NCBI RefSeq assembly: GCF_964204645.1
Contig: NC_134025.1
Span: forward strand, 6,205,001-6,269,000
Direction: 5' to 3'
Source of the DNA: Tubulanus polymorphus
Lineage: Eukaryota > Nemertea > Palaeonemertea > Tubulaniformes > Tubulanidae
DNA length: 64,000 nt
Part shown: piece by piece, positions 24,308 to 36,974 of the stretch
Numbering within the stretch: position 1 is the first letter of the stretch
Layout: each line of letters starts with the position of its first letter
Translations under genes and position numbers: made by a program
The notes under the pieces: generated by a model
Seen by the model: the letters and a program-made list of their open reading frames with translations, nothing else
The model's database searches: none
What the model was told of the DNA's origin: nothing

Positions 24308-26830
24308 TTTGATACGCGTACGTTTATACTGCAATACAATACAAAACATATCCTAACATGGGGTTTATATATACACGTTTCGTATTTTCAAGCATCATCG
24401 TTATCATTTCCGAAGATAGGAGAATTGAAGATCTCTTTCATGAAGAAGTGGAAGTCAATGGGAATCCTCGAAGACGACCAGCTGTTACGCCGTTTGAAAA
24501 GTTGCGCAAAGCTTAGTGCATGGAACGCACGAACCCGAAATATTAGACACCGGCACGGAACAATTATATGTTTTAGGCCTAATTACCGTGGACTAACGTC
24601 ACTATAATATTCCCCTATGAAAATCTCGTTTCAGTGATTTTGGATTTATCTCTCACTACGATTACATTACATGCCTTATCCACGGCAGATTGATGGGGTA
24701 TAGAATCGAACGGGCACTTATAGCAGAATAATATTAATAAAGGTACGGTACGTTATTTCCAATTTTGGCCTTTGTATGAAAATATACCTATTGGCGACTT
24801 TTCTGAATGGAAGCTTTTCGAAGCATTTTCATGAGTGTGCGATCAATGCTTTTTCACGTTTTCCAAAGAGGAATCTAAGAATTTATGATGATAATAGTAA
24901 AGTGCGAGATAACAGGTGTTCACAAAATTATAGGTAATTGAGAAGGGGTTGTTAAATCGATAGTAAAAGAGTGTGAAATGCTTGAATATTGATCCTCATA
25001 TAATGGGCGAAATTTGCCCCGCGTACGGCCGATTTTTCAGCGCAGCATGCGTTTTCCTAAAAAAACTGATGATTGCGGCAATAGTGTGTAGCAATTTTGG
25101 AAAATGAAATCATCGATTTATTACATTTCTGCATATTTCGTTTTCTATAGAATTAACCTTTCGGTCGAATGTTAAGGACTATTCCCAAAATTCAAATTTT
25201 TTGAAAAAATTGGTCTTTTAATGCAGTAATGCAGAAAAAACTAAAAGCACCGATCTTCAAAAATGGAAAAAGATTTCCCAGTCCCCGTTCGGTGAAGCGA
25301 CTTCGCCAACAAATTTCTTTCTGTAGACCCAACCTCCCCCTGGTCTCCTATGGGTTGGAAAAAACTGAGTCATTAAATCAATTGAAAAAAGTTGCTCTGC
25401 GATGTACGTGGTTGATTGATACATGTATAAGAATTCGCGGGACGCGCAGCCCTACAATGTTGAGTGCACCGATTAAGATTTTCTAGTGTTTCTCTTGATT
25501 TCAACGTACAGTGTTTATACAGTCTCATGGACGTCTTTTTCTAGGCGACTGTTTGCTCTGTCAGCCCTCGGATACGCACATGTCGATCGAATTCCGGAGC
25601 ACCAAGTCGGGTAAAATGGTCAAGCTCCGTCTTAACTGAATACGATGCAAAAATTTCCGGTATTCACCTGACAGTGGGTAGGTCGCCGTAAATAATTTTT
25701 TACGGGACCAAATTTCCAGTTAAAAATAAGATTAGCAGCTAGACGACCACAAGAATAAAGGGAAGTTGATGTTTTTGTATTATATTTCACACTTGGAAAC
25801 TGCTTATAAAAAGAAAAACATCAAAATCTTGAATATAATAATAATAATTTTATTTATATACCGCTTTACACTGCGTTTCAAGGCGGTTTACAATAATTAA
25901 TACATTAAGATAATAATATAGTTTTAATAGGCGTATAATATATCGTATACGGAATTCCTGGAATTTTACAATCCAAGGTCGCCATCAATATCTGATCAGC
26001 AACGTTGTCTGAGCACATCCACAATAAAATTGTTAAATCCGATGTAATAAGATATTCTTATCATGTCGTCTCGGTGCCGACATCACGATTAAGAAAAAAT
26101 ATTTACGAGAATGGAGAGCTTTGTAGTCGGTCGGCCACATATATATATATTTTTGAAAATAGTTATTTCATCCACAAATTTGAAATAGGGTCGGCAGGCA
26201 ATTTTATTTTATTTCGAAAATAATTATTTGAAATGACGAACTATCGGGTCGGTCGGGCCCGAGAAACAGGGTTTTCTTTTGGTGTGGCCTTGAGATGTAA
26301 TTTCCAGGCAATAAAGAGGAAATCATGGAAAATGTGTGCCTGTTGAAATTATCTGCCCTTTTTCTGTGACTAAAAAACGACTATAAGTACCCTATTTTTT
26401 TCGGAATTGATTGACGAACGAATGAGCCTTCTTTTTAAATTATCTGCCCAGTCTTGTAAGAATGTGCCCTTTTCTACTTTCGTGATGAGGACGACTACCG
26501 CGCCCTTTTTTACTTTGGGGATGACATTTTTGAGAAAAAATTTGCCAACATTTTCAGACGTTAAAGAATTTGAAATCGGGCATTTTCACCAATGTATGGG
26601 AGCGATACCGGGCCCCTGGTGAGAAGTTGAGGGAAGGCTGGAATCGATGCATCCTCGCACGGTGGGGTAAATCAAAACCCTGGCATTCCGTGGTAAGACT
26701 CATATTAACCTCACAGACAAAGCTCGTTTTCTTTTGTGGAGCCATGCCCAGGGTAAGAATAAATGAAACCCTGATCGCTTACCGGGTTCCAGTTTTAAAT
26801 ATTGCGTAAATTCCACAATCGACGAAAAAA
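24308..26830. other. Gene-poor region with dispersed repeat remnants
   Basis: I find no supportable gene. ORFs at 24293-24607, 25229-25486, 26005-26223 and 26407-26622 lack splice context and family resemblance. The stretch about 26400-26640 has recurring TGCCCTTTT words and resembles 39990-40160 in layout, so it is probably a decayed interspersed repeat. Confidence 0.45.
25838..25905 (+). repeat. SINE/LINE-like 3' tail with AAT microsatellite
   Basis: An (ATA)n run is followed by TTTTATTTATATACCGC, a short CG-bearing stem and GGCGGTTTACAATAA. I know this arrangement from 3' ends of non-LTR or SINE families in marine invertebrates. The family is not identified and boundaries are approximate. 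Confidence 0.35.
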
Positions 26831-27005
26831 TAAAGTCCGAAAATGTTTCCTTGAGCTAGTTCAATTAGTCTCTTTCTTCTGGATCGTGTATACTTTTCAC
26901 AATTTCTGTTTTATGTCAGTATTCCTGAAGATGACCGACTGGTTTATAGTCGAAACGTTGAATAAAACTGCATGTATACCCTCAAGGAAACATTTTCGGA
27001 CTTTA
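26831..27005. mobile_element. Foldback/MITE-like element with perfect 25-bp terminal inverted repeats
   Basis: Positions 26831-26855 (starting TAAAGTCCGAAAATG) are the exact reverse complement of 26981-27005, so a 175-bp unit has perfect 25-bp ends. The interior carries CTGAAGATGACC and TCGAAACGTTGAATAAAA, a core also seen near other inverted-repeat elements in this window. There is no coding capacity of its own; the ORF crossing it is not a real gene. It is probably a non-autonomous DNA transposon, though a hairpin-forming SINE-like element is possible. Confidence 0.6.
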
Positions 27006-28800
27006 AGAGGATTGTGTGCCAAACCGACCAGGGGGCACAGTTCCACAAAAATGATCAATAATCCTAAATGGATTTCATTAATTAATCAGTTAACTGAATT
27101 TGTCCTGGATAGTCTCAAAATCTTAAGATTCATCATTTTCAAAAAGGCGAAGACCCACGCAATTCTATCACATTCGTTTGTGCCTTTTGAAATGATTTTG
27201 GGCATGATTTGCCCTTTTTCAATCTAACTGACGACGCAACAATATGTTTTTCACTATGCCCTTTTGAACAAAGGAGAGTACCTCAAAGCTTCTTTTTAGG
27301 GACAAGTGAAATTTCAGATGTGTGTGCTTGGCCCCGGGCAAGTGTATCCCAACCAGAAACCAAAATTATTTGTAGTCGCAGTCTGGACCGCGCCTGAACT
27401 GGGTAGGTTTTGGTCTATGATGCGGGAGTTTCAAACAGTTTAGAAGCCAGCAGTTTCATGCGCATACACTGAGGGTCCAGTTTCACAATAAACTCCTAGA
27501 TTGATTTAGGATTAAGTTTAAACTACATTGGTGAAACCGGATCCACAGGATCCGTTTAACAAACATAGAGGACTCAATAAGATAAGTTTTTGAGTAAATG
27601 ATTTTTATGAAACTGAACCTATGCGATGTAGGTTTATCGCCCACGTAAGGTTTATCATGTACGTGACGCAGAGTCTATGAAACTGCTGGCGTCTGTGATC
27701 ACAAACGGAACAACAGAGAAAATATATATTTATTTCAAATAACACGATACAGCAGTTCATACAAAATAAAGTCCCATGATAAAAGAAAACGTGTCATTGC
27801 ATGTGGGACTATAAGCCCGTTTACAATACATTATTATACAAGTTTATACATACATGCCCAGAAAACTGGGTTCTGAGGTAGAAACAATTACAAACTAATG
27901 CAATTACATGGAGTGTGTAAAATATCTCATGCCCTTGATCTATCTCAGAATGCCCATCATTTATCTTTAATTTCAATTTTCAGTAAAAATCAAAATAAGA
28001 TTAAAACTACAAATTTAAAAGAATTAAGACACAACGTTTTGGTGTCTCTCTAGAGACCATTGTCAGATGTGAACAAATAACTAAAACACAGGTAATAGGA
28101 AGGAAAAGTTAATTGAAAAAGGAGAGGGGTGTTAAGTGCTTAGGTTGAGAGGTTTTGTGATTTTGTGCATAGGTTGTTCTAGTTATTTCTTCATTTACCT
28201 AAGTTTATTTTGATTCTGATTCTTGATAAATAAATTACGTGTCTAATCTCTTAAATTTGTATATAGCGGGTTCAAATCATCTATTATCTACACCTGACTA
28301 AGTGAACAGGCATTACTACAGCAAAAATGACGTCACAGCATTGTGGGATGAATCAGGGGATGACTCCATTGTTTTTATGGATACATGATTCGCAGTCATT
28401 GAAACCATCAGAAACAGAACAACAGTAGCACTGGCCGGCACAATATAAAAATTTTCATTTAGCTTCATGTATAAACTTTAAAATTGCAGATGTCTGAAGT
28501 AAGTGGCAGTCAGTATATCAATCTCAAGGTAGATGGCGTATTGGTCTGTGTCCCTGTCAAATGGCATTTTGGTCCCCACTTCGTCCTAGAATAAACTCGT
28601 GTCTGCAAATATGACATCGAAAATGTTGGATTAGATTAACAGTCAAGTGGGAATTTCATGACATACATGTACTTCAGAAACAAGAGTTTTATAGGGAATT
28701 TTTACGAAATAGGGGTAGATACTATTAGAAAACCAACCATTTTGAAACTTGTGTTTATCTGATTAGTTCAAGCTCAAGTTTCTGAGTCTGGATTTCACCA
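27006..28800. other. Gene-free stretch with repeat fragments
   Basis: No exon or RNA gene could be supported. 27170-27330 again has TGCCCTTTT words like 26400-26640. About 28030-28070 holds, on the minus strand, GACAATGGTCTCTAGAGAGA then CCAAAACGTTGTG, the same kind of core as in the foldback elements at 26.9 and 50.4 kb. Confidence 0.4.
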
Positions 28801-31800
28801 AGGCAGTCTTGTAAGTGTTGTACCATTTCGACAATTTCCATTTCTAGCAGGATTTCACTTCCAAGAGCCATAATATCATTAAATAGCAACTTCAGCAACA
28901 ACGAGCTTCTTCATTATTTAAAGATGAATATTCTCAATTTCTCCAGCTGCAATTTGTGTCTGGTGCACCGCATTCTGGTAAGAGAAAAATTATGCCAGAA
29001 AATAATTGGTGAAATAAATAGAAACTGCAGCATGTGTGTTCGATTAACAGAAAACCCACCAAACCTTTTGAGTAGCTTATCACAATCCGTTGAGTGAATG
29101 CAGATTTCTGACCCACCATTTTGCTGAGTTGATTTGAAGAGAATTCTTTTGAAACCGGACGAAAAATGATAAATATATTTTATATCTGATAAATCACTAC
29201 ATGATAAATCACTACAAATTAATGCAATAAATCGATATAAAACTCACCACTTCTGACTAGTGTTTGATATGTAGAACGCAATGTTTACTGTTTGCAGATT
29301 TGCAAAGGTTCAGCTTCATTTTGACCCCTAAAGTACAAAAGTTGTATCATTTAGACTTGATAATTCTAACTTTGACCAGGAAAAAAGGAATTGAAAATTC
29401 ACCTTATCTGTAATTCTATGGTGTTTAATTCTGGTGGAATGATTTCAAATTCTCGACTGTTTCTAGCTCAGAAGTTATTCGTTCTATGTGTTGAACTGGA
29501 TGGTCATTAAAGACAAAGCTTTATAACAGGAAATGACTTCATACATTTACAACAGTCAAACAGCAGCAAGTTTTATAGAGACTGGAATCTGCAGAGATAT
29601 TTACCGGTGCTTGCTTGGATCTAAAGCAATGTCTATCATTTTTCAAATCTTCAGTGAATTCCTACTATTTAATGTTCACAGATTCTGTCAAGGGATCCAC
29701 TTATTTCGACTCCTAAAATACAAATGTATAAATGTTAGAAATTGTCAGTTACCGGTAAGTTGCTATGAAATAAGATCTGTTTCAGATTGAAGCTCACAGC
29801 TTTCGTCTCACTTGTTTGCAGAATTGTTAGGCTAGTGTGAGGAGGACCAATATGTTTGAGGTGAACTTTGAACCAGGTCTTTTGAGCTGTAAATTCTAGT
29901 GATGAACTTTCTTCTGTCACGAGAAAATTGATAAGTGAAATAAAAAAAACATCGTGTGTGTGTGTGTGCTATTCTGGGAATTACTATTTTTCTTACCTGT
30001 TTTGATTATTGTAGCATATTGTCCACGATATTCCCGAAGGCGATTTTGATAGGGGATGCAGCAGCAGCACTTCTTACAAAGCTTTTGAGAGAATGACGTA
30101 TAAAAATACTGTATAGAATAATATATAGGTTATTATCAAATTAAAGCAAAACTCACCATTTCCAAACTTGTATCGGATTAGTTTAGTGCCTTTTGACCAC
30201 GCAGACTATTTCCATTTCCAGCAGGATTTCACTTCCAAGTGCAATTTGTGATGGGTTGCAATTTGTGATGGGTGCACTGCATTCTGGAATGAGAAAAATT
30301 ATAACAGAAAATAATTAGTGATATAAATATGAAATGCAGCTTGTTCGTGTTCTATGGGCTGAAAACCCACCAGATTTTGAGTAGTTTATCACTATGTGTT
30401 GAGTGTATGCAGATTTCTGAGAAGTCTAATGGTAGCTATAGAATGTCCTCAAAAACAAAATGTACGAAAAGCATTGATATCTATCTGCTGACATTGATCT
30501 GAAACCAAAAGAATTTTCCTGACTTGATCTAAAAATATATCTATTTAAACCGGACAAAAAATGATAAATAAAGTTTATAACAAATAAATAACAAATTACA
30601 CCAATAAATCGATATAAAACTCACCACTTCTCCGATGTTTGTAGCTCAGAAGTCTTTCATTCTATGTATCGAACTGAATGGGCACAAAAGAAAAACTTTT
30701 TATCAGGAATTGACATCATATATTTATTTAGAAACAGCAGCAAGTTTTATAGAGACTGGAATCTGCAGAGATGTTTACCAGTACCTGTTTTGAGGAGCTA
30801 AAGAGATGTCCATCATTTATAAATGTTCTGTGAAATCACAATACTGTTCACAGATTCTGTCAAAGGCTCCGCTTATTTTTACTCCTGAAATACAAATGTA
30901 TAAATAATATAAATTGTCAGTATGGTTGTTATGAAATAAGAGCAGTTTCAAATTGAAACTCACAGTTTTCATCCCACTTGTTTGAAGAATTATCAGCTAT
31001 GTGTGAGGAGGATCATTCATGGTTAACTTTGAACCAGGTCTTTTGCGCTGTAGATTCTGGTGTTGTGTGGATTTTATTCTGTAAAGAGAAATTGATTAGT
31101 GAAATTAAGAAACATTACAAATGTGTCTGCTTTTCTGAAAATTACTATTTTTCTTACCTGTTTTGATTATTGTAGCATATTGTCCACGATATTTCCAGAG
31201 GAAATTTTGATAGATGATGTAGCAGCAGCAGCAGCACTTCTTATTAAGCTTTTGAGAGAATGACACATAGAAATACTGTATAGAATAATATTTTGCACAT
31301 GATATTATCAAATCAGAGCACAATGGAGTGATGAAAAACTCACCGGATTATCGGATTAGTTTAGTGCCTTTTGACCATGCAGGCTATTTCCATTTCTAGC
31401 AGGATTTCACTCCCGGGAGCCTTAATGTCATGAAGATAAGAGCACTAATGATTTCCTGAAAAAATAATAAAGACATAGATAATTGAACCATATAGTTGTA
31501 AACAAGGAAGAACCAGGTCGAATCATGTAGAGAAAATTACTTACATACAATACCACAAATTACTGAAATAAATCGAAAACTCTCTACTTCTGACTTGTTT
31601 GATTTGTAGAATGCAATGTTTACTGGTTGCAGATTTCCGGAGGTTCAGCTTTATTTTGGCACCTGAAATACAAATGTTGTAGAGAAGCATACATTACAGA
31701 AGTTGTTATGAAATAAGAGCAGTTTCAAACCATATCTCACCATTTCCCTCAATGCTTTTAAGCTAACAGTATTTGAGGTCGGCTGTTGGGCGTTTAAACC

Positions 31801-31840
31801 TCCATCGCTCTGTCCACTGAAAATATATATGAAAAACATA
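28800..31840 (-). repeat. Tandem array of ~1.2-1.4 kb units with exon-like segments
   Basis: Diagnostic words recur at regular spacing. GGATTTCACT occurs near 28850, 30223 and 31402 (offsets about 1373 and 1179). CAGCAGCAAGTTTTATAGAG occurs at 29561 and 30735 (1174). The segment TTTTGATTATTGTAGCATAT occurs at about 30000 and 31161 (1161). Copies are diverged but clearly homologous over most of their length. Some minus-strand segments are bounded by plausible splice sites in more than one copy, for example the unit ending ...YATIIKTG just before GTAAGAAAAA. Other copies carry in-frame stops. This may be a duplicated-exon gene, a long non-coding RNA locus or a decayed repeat family; I recognise no protein domain. 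Confidence 0.6.
31741..31816 (-). other. Candidate exon at the upstream end of the tandem array
   Basis: On the minus strand a 76-base segment is preceded by a TTTTCAG acceptor and followed by a GTGAGA donor. It is open in one frame (GQSDGGLNAQQPTSNTVSL...). Only the splice-site pair and open frame support it. The next acceptor downstream would introduce an early stop, so a non-coding exon is also possible. Confidence 0.25.
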
Positions 31841-32217
31841 AGATGTCAATAATTTCAATTTCAATCAGGGTTAAAATGACTGAAAACTCGCCTCAAACTG
31901 CTGTGATATGGAAAATAAGCAGAAACATAATGAATACTGATATATTTCCAAACTGGTTAAATCTGCTGCCGGTGCTGTGTGTTTCTGAAATAAGAGTAAA
32001 AAACAGCAGATGAGATTAAAACAGCAGTTTATCGTTCGAAAATAATGCAGATCATCGACAGAGACTGAAGAATTCTGTAGAGAAATGCATCATTAGCTTT
32101 AAACTTAACTTTTAGTAGATTCAAGTAGATTCTATTGCGTTTATTTCATTCTCAAAAGAAAAAAGAAACAATAATCAATGACAAGTAACATCTCAAAGTT
32201 TTCAATCAATTAGAAAT

Positions 32218-32463
32218 TGGCCCCTAGTGTCAATAACACAACTATTATCAATTATGTTCCTTCATCACAATCAGATGTGTTCACTATTTCTCTAGATTAT
32301 ACAGCTGTAGATATCAAACTGATGTACATGTAACATTGTGTGCAGATACGGAGTACAGATCACTGCATTACTTCATCCTGTGAATGAACAGTGAATTTTT
32401 CTCTCATCTTCACAATTCCCATCCGTCTAACTAAAACATCAACTCACTTCAACTCACCTAACC
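32218..32463 (+). repeat. Left arm of a ~245-bp inverted repeat
   Basis: This is closely similar (about 85-90% by eye) to the reverse complement of 37612-37860. Shared blocks include TCTCTAGATTATACAGCTGT, AGATCACTGCATTACTTCAT and CTTCACAATTCCCATCCGTC. It abuts a C-rich array on its inner side, as does its partner. Confidence 0.75.
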
Positions 32464-32948
32464 TCCCGTCCCAACCCTCCCAGACCCCATCCCTCCCGCC
32501 CTCCCTCACCCCTTCCCTCCCCCTCCCAGACCCCTTTACACCCCATCCCTCCCGCCCCCCCCCTCCCAGACCCCTCCCTCCCTCCCAGACCCCTTCCCTC
32601 CCTCCCTCCCTCCCAGATCCCTTCCCTCCCTCCCAGACCCCTTCCCTCCCTCCCTCCCAGACCCCTTCCCTCCCTCCCTCCCTCCCAGACCCCTTCCCTC
32701 CCTCCCTCCCTCCCAGACCCCTTCCCTCCCTCCCCCTCCCAGACCCCTTCCCTCCCTCCCCCTCCCAGACCCCTTCCCTCCCTCCCCCTCCCAGACCCCT
32801 TCCCTCCCTCCCCCTCCCAGACCCCTTCCCTCCCTCCCCCTCCCAGACCCCTTCCCTCCCAGACCCCCTCCCTCCCTCCCCCTTCCCTCCCTCCCTCCCC
32901 CTTTCCCCCTCCCTCCCCCTTCCCTCCCTCCCTCCCTCCCTCCCTCCC
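32459..32948 (+). repeat. C-rich CCCTCC array (minisatellite)
   Basis: About 490 bases of polypyrimidine built from CCCTCC with recurrent CCCAGACCCCTTCCCTCCCT units of 20-30 bases. The plus strand is almost free of G apart from one per unit. The G-rich minus strand could form G-quadruplexes. Long ORFs on both strands here are repeat artefacts. Confidence 0.9.
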
Positions 32949-33869
32949 ATCGAGCTTCAACTCTTCCCTCTCTTCCTATGACATCACTCATCTCTACAAT
33001 ACCTCAAAAATGATTTGCCATTTTTCACGACCATATCAATTGAAGTAACAAATCGAAATCCTTAAATCGCTTGCATCATTCACTAGACTAAAGAGATGGA
33101 AGAATTCAAACGATCAAATACCGAGTTCACAAACTAATCACAGTGTCGAAAATCACAAGGCCTCATTTTTTATAGATGAAACTTTTATCATTTGAGGAAT
33201 TTATTCAAATTAATCCTTTCTATTTTTCCTAGCCGTCCAATTAGTAATTATGTGTCCATAATGCGGTTCAAATCAATGTAAGTTTCACAGCATGTTGCTG
33301 TCAATAGATTTCGTTTATCAAATCAAGCAAGTTTCTTTAAATCATCAAACCAAACCTAAGAAACTAAACTAACATTGTTGCGAGGGAGGCATGGAGGGTT
33401 CACTAGACCAGAACCAGACCAAACTTCAATACTGACAATGTTGTGAGGAGGGCAAACACAAACCAAGGACAAGAATGATGGGTTGATTCGGAATAGATCA
33501 AAAACAATCAACCTAATTATGTTGCTTCACAAATTGTGCACATGTAATCTTTTTCACTATGAAACCATCGTGGACCAATGACAGTTGAAAGTCAGATTAG
33601 ATTTTTCTTTACTCTCTACTACTGCTACTACTACTAGAGGCTTTATATGAGCAAGTTTTTTTATGGAATCCTTTTCTTAAGATTTATTAATCAATGCTTA
33701 TCAACTGCTGATGTCTATATGTTATAAAATACATAAACAATATGTTTCATTGTCTCTTCAAGTTACACTTGAACCCAGCGGAACCCAGCGGAACTCCAGC
33801 CATATTTCATCATTTGCCATTTGACATTTTTCCTTTTTTCTTTTTCACTCTGTTTTTGTTTCAGTACTC

Positions 33870-34075
33870 AGTACTTTTTTGAGTCGAGGTAGGGATAGAC
33901 CCCTGTCCGCCCTCTAAGCGTGCAGGACACTAAACCTTCGAATTGCTCTCAGACCCCACTCTTTATATTGTTCTCTGTGTTTTGAGTCAAAGTAAGAATA
34001 GACCCCTGCCTGCCATCTAGGCCAGCAGAACACTAAACCTTTGCTCTCAGACTCCACTCTTTATATCAGCATTTT
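33870..34075 (+). repeat. Two-copy tandem duplication (~110 bp unit)
   Basis: Two adjacent copies share GAGTC, GGATAGACCCCTG/GAATAGACCCCTG, CAGGACACTAAACCTT/CAGAACACTAAACCTT and CTCAGACYCCACTCTTTATA. The copies begin near 33880 and 33985. No gene is associated. Confidence 0.6.
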
Positions 34076-34315
34076 ATGCTGTTTTTCATTCACTTCCTAT
34101 TTTTCTCTTCATATTTTTCTTATTGGCTTTTCTCATTTTATAATTTGTCTTTTAACTGGCACTCATCAGTTCCAACTGGGGTCAAATCTATATGTCTTGT
34201 AGAGACAAGCAGCAATACATCAATGACAGTAACATGTCTGTTGATTTAGAGAATCCCATACAGCTGCCAATAAAACCAGTAGTAGCAGCAGCACTAATAT
34301 ACAATACTGTATACA

Positions 34316-34880
34316 GGCCCTGGTTTACTGACCAGGGAGTCGAAGTTTGGTTCACAGCCCTGGTTTTGAGACCAAGGAGTCAAAATTAGGTTCGCGACCC
34401 TGGTTTGGTAACCAGAGTAAACATTTGGTTCACGGCCACATTTGGTGACCTGAGTAAACATTTGGTTCACCACACTGGTTTGGTGACCAAAGATTCAAGG
34501 GTTGGTTCACGGCCCTAGTTTGGTGACCAGAGTCAACTTTTAGTTCACAGCCCTGGTTTGGTGACCAGAGTCAATGTTTGGTTCACAGCCCTGGTTTGGT
34601 GACCAAAGATTCAAGGTTTGGTTCACGGCACTGGTTTGATGATTGCAGGGTCAAAGTTTGGTTCAAAGATTCAAGGTTTGGTTTGCGGCCCTGGTTTGGT
34701 GACCAACGAGTCAGCATTTGGTTCACAGCCCTCGTTAGGTGACCACAGATTCAAGGTTTGGTTTGCGGCCCTGGTTTGCTGACCAAAGAGTCAAAGTTTG
34801 GTTCACAGCACTGGTTTTGTGACCAAAGAGTCAAAATTTGGTTCACGACCCTGGTTTGGTGACCTGAGTAAACATTTGGT
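34316..34880 (+). repeat. Minisatellite, ~40-bp unit, about 14 copies
   Basis: A recurring unit reads approximately CCCTGGTTTGGTGACCA, then RAGWSTCAA, then GTTTGGTTCACRG. Some copies are shortened (for example 34655-34685). Copies vary at several positions, so this is an old array. The short ORF ending inside it (34192-34389) is not a gene. Confidence 0.85.
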
Positions 34881-36456
34881 TTCAATGCGCATGCGTCGCG
34901 ATCATATTATTGATTAATTGGCCACTTGACCTACAATCGTGGCAGATGCAGCACCTGAAGCCATGTCGTTGTTGCTAGTGTGCAGGAAAATTTTGCGGCG
35001 TCAATGTCACTGATAAATTGCCATGGCATCGTTTTTGCAGCGTAGTTGTTGCTTTGACACTAGTGTGCGGCCCGCTTTAAGATTATACCCTATCATGGGT
35101 TCACAATCTGTACTAATTAGTTATGTCAAAAATAAGTCAGGAATCAAAAACCGCCGTTGACGAGGTGGTACAAGCAGTCGGTCCTATAGCCCCCCCTGAC
35201 ACCCTTCACAGCCTGATATCCATTCAGAAACAATTCCTTAAATATATTCCTGGCTAAGATTTTTTGCCCTAGGTGGTGCTGATAATAATAATAATAATTA
35301 TATAATCGCATTATTGATATCAACGTTCAATGGCTATCGCATTATTGACACCACTGTTTGATGTGCGGTAAAAAAAATATATATTGAGGTGGCGCTAGAG
35401 AATGGATTGAAAATATGTTAAAGTGGCAATGAGCATTTGGCAACAAACAATTGGCAATTTGCAACTAGCAACTGGCATGTCCCTTTAGCGCTTCTATAGA
35501 AGTGGTCGGCTGATACCAACGCGTGCGCTAGTGGACAAGCGAATTTTATGAACTCTACAAATATGAATTGTTTCAATTCGAGGCGGATTTTTTCTTTAAC
35601 GTGGGAGCAATAAATGAATAAATAAAATAAAATAAATTATAACGCAATTACCTTCAAATGGAGTTCATGAAAAAAATTGACGCGTTTTTACTACAGGTAA
35701 ATCCATAAGATCTTAAATAATTCTAATCACAGAAATAATTTGAGATTTGTAACTAAGATGTATAAATCTGCTTCCAGTATGTGAGAGGACCCCTAGGTGG
35801 CGCTCCTTAAAGGAGCCGTTCATTTTTATGAACTGATTTTGACGAAACATTCGTACGCCTCTAAGTACGAAATTTAATCCAACAAGGCTGAAACCCGTTA
35901 TTGCTGCTTTGCGACTATATTCTTAAATCCATAACTAAGATGTATAAATGTGCTTTATCAAAATGAACTACTCACTCAAAGTAGTGGGAAACTGTTGAAA
36001 ACTCAAGTAAAAACTAGATCAGGTTTAAAAATATTTCCTGATATAAGTATAATTAGTCCACAATGCCTTTTATTCTGTTGAGAAAACAAGAATTCTCAGC
36101 TTGAAATATACTGATGTCAATAGAATCTATTCAGAAATATGAATGTTCCTACAAATATCATAGAACAATAGTCTCTCTGTCTTTGTCTTTGTCAATCCGT
36201 GTCATCATTGTTCCACCTATAAATCAGTTTATTTCAGAAAATGTGTCCCCAGAAACACTAGGATAACTAACTATTAAGGATATTTATCTATCTTCAAATA
36301 ATCTAGTAGCGCTTTTTTTTCAACAGCTTGAAATGAACAAATGATGAAAATAAACCGCTAGTTTATTTTCAGACTTTTTCTATCCAGATTATATACATAT
36401 TCAATAACTACTTTACTACTGATTATGAATTCGATTTTAACTAAGAATAGACTAAT
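34881..36456. other. Unassigned repeat-rich spacer
   Basis: No gene or RNA is supportable. It contains an AAT microsatellite near 35285. ATTTCAGAAAATGTGTCCC near 36231-36249 recurs as its exact reverse complement near 37189-37208, suggesting a further foldback component between the large inverted-repeat arms. Confidence 0.4.
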
Positions 36457-36497
36457 GAAGCACGCTGACGACGGCTCAGCCGTCGTCAGCGTGCTTC
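36457..36497. repeat. 41-bp perfect palindrome (20-bp arms)
   Basis: GAAGCACGCTGACGACGGCT, one central C, then the exact reverse complement of those 20 bases. It is GC-rich in an AT-rich setting. It lies between the two large inverted-repeat arms. It could extrude as a cruciform or be the end of a mobile element. Confidence 0.9.
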
Positions 36498-36974
36498 GCA
36501 GGTGCTGAACTCAAAAAGGGGGTCTGGGCATCATCCTTACAAAATTTCACCATTTGTAAAAGGGAGCAAGCGTCCCCGCGACCCCTCCTGGATCTGCCAA
36601 TGAACGTGAACTGCATTTCGACAACTCCTTAGGCTGCACTCCCCCTACTACAGTTATTCAACTACAGTCAGTATTTTGAATGATATTTAAAGGAGCACAA
36701 AAGAAAGTAAAGTACAACTTTCTATTGGCAACGTATTCCAAAAAGAGGCAGTACGCCACCACCTTTCAACAGTAATTATTGTGTAAATAATTGTTGATTA
36801 ATAATTGAATTGCTCATTAAGCTATATTTTGATCGCTTCCAGGGAGCAGTTTCTAATCAATCAAAAAAAATTAATTACTCATTCGTGGCCAACTTGAATA
36901 ATGGCCCTAGAATTGAAAAGTGCCCAATCAAAAACCTGGGGCAATTATCACTTAACGATTTTAAGAGAAGTGAC

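Noticed and set aside
32391-32991. Long ORFs on both strands (Pro/Ser-rich on plus, Gly/Arg/Glu-rich on minus)
   Set aside because: All frames are open because the underlying DNA is a CCCTCC minisatellite; there is no start context, splice site or codon bias independent of the repeat.
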